A stretch of 64,000 nucleotides of DNA from Algiphilus sp022763315 (GTDB lineage Bacteria; Pseudomonadota; Gammaproteobacteria; Nevskiales; Nevskiaceae): NCBI RefSeq assembly GCF_965249985.1, contig NZ_OZ252280.1, one strand, 5' to 3'. Shown here piece after piece: positions 58,800 through 64,000 of the stretch. Position numbers and translations under genes: made by a program. Positions within the stretch are counted from its first letter, which is position 1. Every line of letters starts with the position of its first letter. Under the pieces are notes generated by a model. That model ran no database searches and was not told the origin of the DNA. It was given only the letters and a program-made list of their open reading frames with translations.

Positions 58800-59269
58800 G
58801 CGATCTCGGGCACCGGCTTCGGCGCATTCAGCGCACCGGCAATACTCGCGGCCAGCGCATCCAGCTTGCGCCGCCGCGATGCCCGCTCACGATAGGGCAG
58901 CGCCAGCGTGGTGATGTGCCAGCCGAGACGCCCCAGCGTGTAGAGATTGTCGCGTCCATAGCGCGGAATGACGTGGATGTGCACATGCGGCACGGTTTGG
59001 CTGGCGGCGCGCCCATCGTTGATTAGCAGGTGCTGGGCATGACTGCCGAGTGCCTGCTGCTGCGCCAGCCCGATCGCGTGCGCCAATTCCCACAGATGCT
59101 GCCGCGTGGCCGTGCTGAGTCCCACGAGGGTCTGCTTGGCCTGGCGGGGCACCACCAGCACGTGGCCGCGGGTGATCGGTCGGATATCCATGAATGCCAC
59201 GCATTGGGCGTCGTCGTGCACAAAGCTGGCGGGCATATCGCCGCGAATGATGGATTCGAAGATGGTCAT
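58796..59269 (-). CDS. HIT-family protein
   Basis: 157 residues. It opens MTIFESIIRGDMPASFVH, has DIRPITRGHVLVVPRQ, and the catalytic HVHIHVIP (HxHxHxx). The family hydrolyses or transfers nucleotides, for example adenosine-5'-phosphoramidates. The usual zinc Cys pair is absent in this start region, though a CPHC sits just upstream in the same frame and could be included if a start exists further up (about 59300). ATG 59269 and 59275 are both possible. Confidence 0.85.
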   Translation of the reverse strand: MTIFESIIRGDMPASFVHDDAQCVAFMDIRPITRGHVLVVPRQAKQTLVGLSTATRQHLWELAHAIGLAQQQALGSHAQHLLINDGRAASQTVPHVHIHVIPRYGRDNLYTLGRLGWHITTLALPYRERASRRRKLDALAASIAGALNAPKPVPEIA

Positions 59270-59353
59270 GGGCATACAGTGTGGGCAGGATGCGGTGCGC
59301 TCGTCGGGAAAGACCGTATGGCCCAGCGGCGCCAGCGTTGGAGAAGAACAGGC

Positions 59354-59593
59354 ATGGCTGAGACGATCAACCTCAATAAGGCAAGGAAGCGCAAGGCCCG
59401 CGCCGAAAAGGAGCGCCGCGCCGAAGCCAACCGTGTGCGTTACGGGCGCACTGCCGCGCAACGACGGGAGGACGTGCGCGAGGAAACCGCGGCACGCCGC
59501 CGACACGAACAGCACCACCGCGACGAGCCTTCTGCGACTTCCCAACCACCGCGCTCAGACCGCAACCAGCTTGAAGACCACGAGCTGCCCTAA
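59354..59593 (+). CDS. DUF4169-type small basic protein
   Basis: 79 residues: INLNKARKRKARAEKERRAE followed by RVRYGRTAAQRRED, the DUF4169 pattern. It is strongly basic and helical; the function is unknown, and nucleic-acid binding is plausible. It overlaps the convergent DUF445 gene by 39 nt. Confidence 0.82.
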   Translation: MAETINLNKARKRKARAEKERRAEANRVRYGRTAAQRREDVREETAARRRHEQHHRDEPSATSQPPRSDRNQLEDHELP

Positions 59594-60793
59594 CCCCACC
59601 AGAAAGCCCAGGGCGGCACCGACGGCGATCAGTATCCACTCGTCCTCCTGGAACGCAGGACGCAACATGCCTTCGAATTCATCGGACGGCAACGAGGCCA
59701 ATCGGGTGCTCAACGTTTCCCCCAGATTCATGGCTTCCTTGGCGTAGGCATCAATGGGCTCGATCAATTCGGGCAGCCGCTCGATGGTGTAATTCGCTGC
59801 CGCCGCCTGCGCCGCCTCGAAGCGCCCCCGCCCCATGGCGGCGCGCACCGCCGGCTTGGCCACACCGAGTTGCCCATCGACCTCATCGCGTATGAAGCGC
59901 GCGACGATGTTGGCGGCGTAATCGCGCCGCGGTCCTTTCAGCACCGCCTCGGCGATGTTCGAGGGATTGACCACCTCGTCCGCGATCAGGCGCGAGTAAT
60001 CACGCGCCACCTCGTTCTGTCGCTTGTGGAACAGGCCCTGCACGGTGAACGGCCCAAATTTCTTGGGTTGCTGCGGCCGGAAAATCATCTTCAGTGCCAG
60101 GAAATTGGTCAGATAGCCGACGACCAGACCGAAGGCGGGCAGCTGCCAGTCGGTCTTGAAGAAGACCCATCCCACCATCTGGAACAGGCCGAAGAGGAAG
60201 CCGAAATAGAAGCCGGAATGCCCGATGAAGCGAAATTCGGCGCGCCCTGTCTCAAGGAAGATACGGTTGATCAGGGCCTTGTCGCGCATCAGGGCCTCGA
60301 CCACCATTTCCTTGAGGTCAAAGACCTTGTCGATTTCCTCGACCATGCCGTCGAGAATGCGGGTGACCACCGCCTCGTTGTCAACGCGGACCCGATTGAT
60401 GGCCAGCTTCTTCACGCGTTCGGGTAGCACGGCCCACAGCTCCGGATCGTGCTCCCTCATGATTTCTTCGACCAGTGCGCGCAAGCGCTCTGCGTCGGGC
60501 GGCCCCATGATCTTGGCGACTTCCGTCGGATTCAGCCGCTGAAAGATCTCCTTTTCGGTGATCAAGCGCGGCACCATGGTGTCGCAGGCAATACGCGCCA
60601 TCTTGGCGCACTTGCGCGGCACAATGCCCTGCCAGCCGAGCCACGGTTCCTTGATACCGACGAACTCGATGGGGTTGAACATCATCTTGATGGCGATGAC
60701 ATTGGTGACGTAGCCAATGGCTCCCGCCACGAAGGGCATGGAAAGGTAGAACCAAAGGTTGGCCTGGAATTCCGCCCAAGCGGTCTCAAGCAT
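59555..60793 (-). CDS. DUF445 family membrane protein
   Basis: 412 residues. N-terminal span (FYLSMPFVAGAIGYVTNVIA), a central pair (about 195-240: GFLFGLFQMVGWVFF, then LVVGYLTNFLALKMIFRP) and a C-terminal span, with helical cytoplasmic or periplasmic segments between, as in DUF445 (PF04286). The repeated GYVTNVIAIKMMF and GYLTNFLALKMIF segments show an internal duplication. The function is unknown. Confidence 0.88.
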   Translation of the reverse strand: MLETAWAEFQANLWFYLSMPFVAGAIGYVTNVIAIKMMFNPIEFVGIKEPWLGWQGIVPRKCAKMARIACDTMVPRLITEKEIFQRLNPTEVAKIMGPPDAERLRALVEEIMREHDPELWAVLPERVKKLAINRVRVDNEAVVTRILDGMVEEIDKVFDLKEMVVEALMRDKALINRIFLETGRAEFRFIGHSGFYFGFLFGLFQMVGWVFFKTDWQLPAFGLVVGYLTNFLALKMIFRPQQPKKFGPFTVQGLFHKRQNEVARDYSRLIADEVVNPSNIAEAVLKGPRRDYAANIVARFIRDEVDGQLGVAKPAVRAAMGRGRFEAAQAAAANYTIERLPELIEPIDAYAKEAMNLGETLSTRLASLPSDEFEGMLRPAFQEDEWILIAVGAALGFLVGLGQLVVFKLVAV

Positions 60794-60889
60794 GCGACAC
60801 CCGCGAAACTCTGCGATCGCGCAATGTAGCCGGAATTTCGCTGGAACGCTCTACGCCCGCATGCCGAGGGTCCCCGCCCAGCGGTTACT

Positions 60890-61462
60890 TCAACGCGGGT
60901 GCGCCTGGATCAGTTGCTGCAGACTGCGCTGAAGGGTGCGTGCCTCGCGATGCCCGGCATCAGCCGCCTGGCCGAGCCATTTCAGCGCCGCCTGCCGCTG
61001 CGCCTCATTGCTGTGCTCCAGACCGGCGCCATAGTCGGTGGCCAGCATCACGCCGAGGTTGAAGGCGCCCTGAGCATCACCCTGCTCTGCAGCCTTCTGA
61101 AACCAGCGCGCCGCTGCGCGATTGTCCCGCGAGACGCCAGCGCCGGCCTCATAGGCTTCGCCCAGATGGACCTGCGCAACCGGGTCACCGGCTTCGGCGG
61201 CACGCTGGTACCAGGCCACCGCCGCCGACGGATCGCGCTCCACGCCCTGCCCCTGGACGTAGAGATTGGCAAGGTTGTTCATGGCATCGGTACTGCCGCG
61301 CTCGGCCGCCTCCACCCACAAGCGCATCGCCTCGTCATAGTTGCCCGACTTGTAGGCTGCGTAGGCGGAATACGCCTGCGTATCGACGCCGGCATGAACC
61401 CCGCCGGCGACAAGGCAGGCGGCGATTAGTAGGGACCAGCGGCGGCAGGGCTTTGTCTGCAT
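60890..61462 (-). CDS. Exported Sel1-repeat protein
   Basis: 190 residues with a signal peptide (about 1-24, ending VHA). About four to five Sel1 repeats follow: AMNNLANLYVQGQGVERDPS, VAQVHLGEAYEAGAGVSRDN and AFNLGVMLATDYGAGLEH. Sel1 repeats are alpha-solenoids used in protein contacts. Start ATG overlaps a CTGCATGC element. Confidence 0.88.
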   Translation of the reverse strand: MQTKPCRRWSLLIAACLVAGGVHAGVDTQAYSAYAAYKSGNYDEAMRLWVEAAERGSTDAMNNLANLYVQGQGVERDPSAAVAWYQRAAEAGDPVAQVHLGEAYEAGAGVSRDNRAAARWFQKAAEQGDAQGAFNLGVMLATDYGAGLEHSNEAQRQAALKWLGQAADAGHREARTLQRSLQQLIQAHPR

Positions 61463-61538
61463 GCTGTACTCCAGGGAACAAGCTCCCTGCAGACTACGAC
61501 TGACCCCCGTTGTCCTGCATGCAGACTGCAGCATGCAG
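61457..61538. promoter_or_regulatory. CTGCATGC repeat cluster in divergent gap
   Basis: CTGCATGC at 61457-61464 (over the Sel1 gene start) and again at 61515-61522, with its reverse complement GCATGCAG at 61531-61538, making an inverted repeat with an 8-nt spacer. It lies between the divergent Sel1 and SDR genes. It could be an operator; there is no adjacent regulator. Confidence 0.35.
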
Positions 61539-61607
61539 CGCGCTAGCGTTGGTCATTGCGGGAGTTTGCTACCGTGCCCGCTTCACCAGCTGCAAGACAG
61601 CATATTC

Positions 61608-62468
61608 ATGGCACAGATTCTCATCACGGGCGGCAGCAGCGGCATCGGACTGGAAATGGCGAGACACTGCCTGCGCCGCGGTCACGAAGTCGCCATCACC
61701 GGGCGCGATGTGCTGAAGACCGAAGGTGCGGCCGAAGCGCTGCGCGAAAGCGTACCTGGCGCGGAAGTCCGTGCACTGACACTGGACCTCGGCGATTTCT
61801 CGGCAGTGGACGCCTTTGCGGCGGCTGTTGTGGAGGCCATGCCCGCGCTCAGCCGGGTCATCCTCAATGCGGGCAGCTTCACGCCGAAGCTGCGCACACT
61901 GGAGAATGGATTGGAGGCCATGATCGGCACCATGCATTTCGGTCATTTTCGGCTGATGCAGCATCTGCTGCCCAGCATCCAGCAGCAACCGGGCGCGCGC
62001 GTGGTGGTGACCAGTTCGGTCGCCCACTGGCTGGGTCGCATCAATGAACAGCGCTTCTTCGATGCCTCTAGCCATTTCAGCGCCGCGACCGCCTACGGCC
62101 AGGCCAAGCTGGCCAACCTGCTGTACGCGCGTACCCTGGCGCGTCGATTACGGGATACGGATGTCCTGGTGAACGCCTTTCACCCAGGCGCGGTTGCTAC
62201 CGGCATCTGGCGCGAACTCCCATCATTCGCCCGAGCCTTTGTCGGGCGCACCCTGATTTCCCCTGCACGTGGCGCCGACACCGGAAGCTGGTTGATACTC
62301 GGCGATGACGACAAGCAACAGCGCGGCGGCTACTTCGTGCGACGCAAGGTGGCGTTTTCCTCGCCGGCCTCCCGTGACGAGGCCCTGGGGGATTGGCTCT
62401 GGGAGCGCAGCGAAGCCATCGCGGGCGTGGTGCCTCCAAGCAGCGGAACGACAAGGATGCAGGCATGA
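61608..62468 (+). CDS. Short-chain dehydrogenase, retinol-dehydrogenase-like
   Basis: 286 residues. TGGSSGIGLEMARHC for NAD(P), NAGSF, and YGQAK (Tyr and Lys) after a long insert, as in retinol dehydrogenase/WWOX-like SDRs. The C-terminus is extended. The stop overlaps the next start by 4 nt (ATGA), so it is coupled to a protein of unknown function. The frame opens upstream, but the ATG before AQILITGG is the natural start. Confidence 0.88.
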   Translation: MAQILITGGSSGIGLEMARHCLRRGHEVAITGRDVLKTEGAAEALRESVPGAEVRALTLDLGDFSAVDAFAAAVVEAMPALSRVILNAGSFTPKLRTLENGLEAMIGTMHFGHFRLMQHLLPSIQQQPGARVVVTSSVAHWLGRINEQRFFDASSHFSAATAYGQAKLANLLYARTLARRLRDTDVLVNAFHPGAVATGIWRELPSFARAFVGRTLISPARGADTGSWLILGDDDKQQRGGYFVRRKVAFSSPASRDEALGDWLWERSEAIAGVVPPSSGTTRMQA

Positions 62469-63106
62469 GTAGCGACGACCCCCAGGACCATCTCGATATC
62501 GCGTCCATCGATGAACCGGCCGCTGGCGAAGAGATTTCCTACCAGACCTTCGGTGAGCACTTCATTCGCTACCTGGTCACCGTTCCTCGCCTCAAGGGCG
62601 AGCTGGAAGAAGCGCTGCAGGCCACCATCGAAGGCTCGGCGGATGCCTTGCCCAATGATCTCCTGGTGGCGTCCTACCGCTTCGCCCCCAATGAAATGGA
62701 CATCGAACGGCGCGTGAGCGAAGAAGCGGAAATCGGCTTCACCCTGCTGGTCGGTGGCCTGCTGACGCTGAAGCTGCGCGTGATGAGCATGACGGTTGCG
62801 CTGCCAATGGAGGTTGAGATCCGGGTGGAGATCGACGTCCGGACCTTCGCCCCGCTGACCATCAAGCTCGAGCCGCGCAGGCTGCGCAGCCGCAACGTCA
62901 CCGTGGAAACCCAACTGCCGAAGGAACTACGTCGGCTGCCAACCAAGATCCTCGACAAGGTCAATCCCCTGGTGCTGGCCGTGACCGACAACATCGTGCG
63001 TCAGGTCAATCGCCGGCTCGAGGACCCGGAACTCGCCAAGGCCACCACCATTGATGTACTGGCGATCGCGGAAGGCTCGCTGGGCGGGGGCAAGAGCGGC
63101 GGCTGA
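62465..63106 (+). CDS. Unknown protein coupled to SDR
   Basis: 213 residues, no signal peptide or clear membrane helix. The middle has amphipathic beta patterns (LTLKLRVMSMTVALPMEVEI, then VEIDVRTFAPLTIKLEPRR), the N-terminus is acidic and the last part is helical. The periodic hydrophobic strands suggest a lipid-binding or barrel-like domain, but I recognise no family. It is coupled to the SDR by an ATGA overlap. Confidence 0.6.
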   Translation: MSSDDPQDHLDIASIDEPAAGEEISYQTFGEHFIRYLVTVPRLKGELEEALQATIEGSADALPNDLLVASYRFAPNEMDIERRVSEEAEIGFTLLVGGLLTLKLRVMSMTVALPMEVEIRVEIDVRTFAPLTIKLEPRRLRSRNVTVETQLPKELRRLPTKILDKVNPLVLAVTDNIVRQVNRRLEDPELAKATTIDVLAIAEGSLGGGKSGG

Positions 63107-63127
63107 CGGCCGGCGCTCGGGCGGCAG

Positions 63128-63155
63128 TGTCACGCCACTCGAACGCACTGTCACG
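63128..63155 (+). promoter_or_regulatory. TGTCACG direct repeat, candidate enhancer site
   Basis: TGTCACG at 63128-63134 and 63149-63155, 21 bp apart, about 120-150 bp upstream of the sigma-54-like promoter, where activator sites usually lie. Binding is inferred. Confidence 0.35.
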
Positions 63156-63275
63156 TCAAACCGTACGCAGACCGCACGTGGCGCGCCCGCACCGGCGTCG
63201 GCGGCACCGGTCTGATTGGCGATTTCACGCGTAGATTCAATCATATGAGTGCCGTTGTGCAGCGTGCGGTGGGGC

Positions 63276-63291
63276 TGGCACGTCCGATGCT
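63276..63291 (+). promoter_or_regulatory. Sigma-54 (-24/-12) promoter
   Basis: TGGCACG-TCCG-ATGCT matches the consensus TGGCACG-N4-TTGCW with one mismatch and exact GG/GC spacing. It is about 45 bp before the ATG of the aldehyde dehydrogenase gene. Confidence 0.75.
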
Positions 63292-63336
63292 TTGAACAGG
63301 GAGCGATTCCCCGTACCCAATGCAGAGGAGACATGC

Positions 63337-64000
63337 ATGAATCAACCACAGGCTGTAACCACACCCGCCAAAACGCCCTTCCGCGACCGCTATGACAACT
63401 TCATCGGCGGCCAATGGGTTCCGCCCGCTTCGGGCCAGTACTTTGACAATCACTCGCCGCTGACCGGCGGCAAGATCTGCGAGATCGCGCGCTCCAACGC
63501 CGACGATGTGGAAAAGGCGCTGGACGCCGCCCACGCTGCCAAGACCGGCTGGGCCAACACCAGCCCGGCCGAGCGCGCCAACATCCTCAACGCCATTGCC
63601 CAGCGCATGGAAGAGAATCTGGAAGCGCTGGCGCAGGCCGAGACTTGGGACAACGGCAAGGCCATCCGTGAATCCACGGCGGCCGACGTGCCGCTGGCCA
63701 TCGACCATTTCCGGTATTTTGCCGGCGCCGTGCGCGCCCAGGAAGGCTCGATCAGCGTCATCGACGAGAAGACCATCGCCTACCACTTCCATGAGCCGCT
63801 GGGCGTCGTCGGCCAGATCATCCCCTGGAACTTCCCGCTGCTGATGGCGGTGTGGAAACTGGCCCCGGCTTTGGCTGCTGGCAACTGCGTGGTGATGAAG
63901 CCAGCCGAGCAGACCCCGGCCAGCATCATGCACTTCATGGACCTGATCGGCGATCTGGTGCCTGCCGGCGTGATCAACATCGTCAACGGCTTCGGTCTTG
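63337..64000 (+). CDS. exaC: ExaC-type aldehyde dehydrogenase, truncated by window edge
   Basis: First 221 residues of an NAD-dependent aldehyde dehydrogenase; the catalytic Cys lies beyond the edge. Opening segments YDNFIGGQWVPPASGQYFDN, AETWDNGKAIRE, FRYFAGAVRAQEGS and VGQIIPWNFPLLMAVWKLAP closely resemble P. aeruginosa ExaC and AcoD acetaldehyde dehydrogenases, which oxidise acetaldehyde and other short aldehydes. GAGGAG lies upstream of the ATG. A sigma-54 promoter precedes it, as is common when an AcoR-like activator regulates the gene; that activator is not in this window. Confidence 0.88.
   Translation, partial: MNQPQAVTTPAKTPFRDRYDNFIGGQWVPPASGQYFDNHSPLTGGKICEIARSNADDVEKALDAAHAAKTGWANTSPAERANILNAIAQRMEENLEALAQAETWDNGKAIRESTAADVPLAIDHFRYFAGAVRAQEGSISVIDEKTIAYHFHEPLGVVGQIIPWNFPLLMAVWKLAPALAAGNCVVMKPAEQTPASIMHFMDLIGDLVPAGVINIVNGFGL

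Overview
The window is a dense, GC-rich chromosomal segment with about 60 protein genes, short intergenic gaps and frequent ATGA or CTAG-type overlaps between neighbours. HspQ, YccA, YbhB, OmpW, ChrA, YjbQ, FadI-like and ExaC-like genes point to a gammaproteobacterium. The many lipid and hydrocarbon enzymes (EphD-like fusion, class B flavin monooxygenase, P450, PF10118 protein, DmdC-type acyl-CoA dehydrogenase, OmpW) suggest a hydrocarbon- or lipid-using group such as the Nevskiales/Salinisphaerales. That placement is inference from gene content, not phylogeny. I see no rRNA, tRNA, CRISPR array, insertion sequence or phage gene.

Layout. 1-5.4 kb: a truncated membrane PAS-GGDEF protein, a Tat-exported PhoX-type phosphatase behind a Pho-box-like repeat, a YjbQ protein, a transglutaminase-like protein and a DUF427 protein. 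5.4-9.5 kb: an AspT/YidE-type transporter, divergent from a translationally coupled pair of MaoC-like hydratase and FadI-like thiolase-fold protein; the latter lacks both the nucleophilic Cys and the GHP His. 9.5-15 kb: an FtsJ-type methyltransferase, an iron alcohol dehydrogenase, a small DUF1127-like gene divergent from a LysR regulator, and gamma-glutamyltransferase. 15.2-21.8 kb: peroxiredoxin, a zinc-ribbon/SH3b membrane protein, a secreted protein with four EF-hands around a long Ala-rich helix, a soluble diguanylate cyclase, an SDR with Phe in place of the catalytic Tyr, HspQ and a YceI-like lipoprotein.

22-29 kb is the most distinctive block: an alpha/beta-hydrolase::SDR fusion (EphD type), a PF10118 protein, an AraC/VirS-type regulator and, divergent from it, SDR - epoxide-hydrolase-like - class B flavin monooxygenase. 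The regulator, SDR and monooxygenase resemble the mycobacterial virS-mymA locus. A 21-bp-spaced direct repeat in the divergent gap is a plausible operator.

29-36 kb: YccA, OmpW, a second exported barrel-like protein, an orphan OmpR-type response regulator, and a glycine betaine ABC transporter operon. 36-45 kb: a second YjbQ, a membrane-anchored metallo-beta-lactamase-fold enzyme, ChrA, a GDYXXLXY/DUF2157 pair, a P450, a DUF5924-type protein, an EamA transporter and a DUF5995-type exported protein with a sorting-tail-like C-terminus. 46-54 kb: YbhB-type protein, SnoaL-like protein, NodIJ-like ABC exporter, M1-type lipoprotein metallopeptidase, SDR, acyl-CoA dehydrogenase. 54-64 kb: an acetolactate-synthase-like enzyme paired with an aldehyde dehydrogenase, a 3D-domain lipoprotein, PhzF, HIT, DUF4169, DUF445, Sel1, an SDR with a downstream unknown, and the start of an ExaC-type aldehyde dehydrogenase preceded by a near-consensus sigma-54 promoter.

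Metabolic reading (inference): oxidation of hydrophobic compounds (P450, flavin monooxygenase, SDRs, alcohol and aldehyde dehydrogenases) feeding beta-oxidation-type enzymes, alongside osmoprotection (betaine uptake), phosphate scavenging (PhoX) and c-di-GMP signalling.
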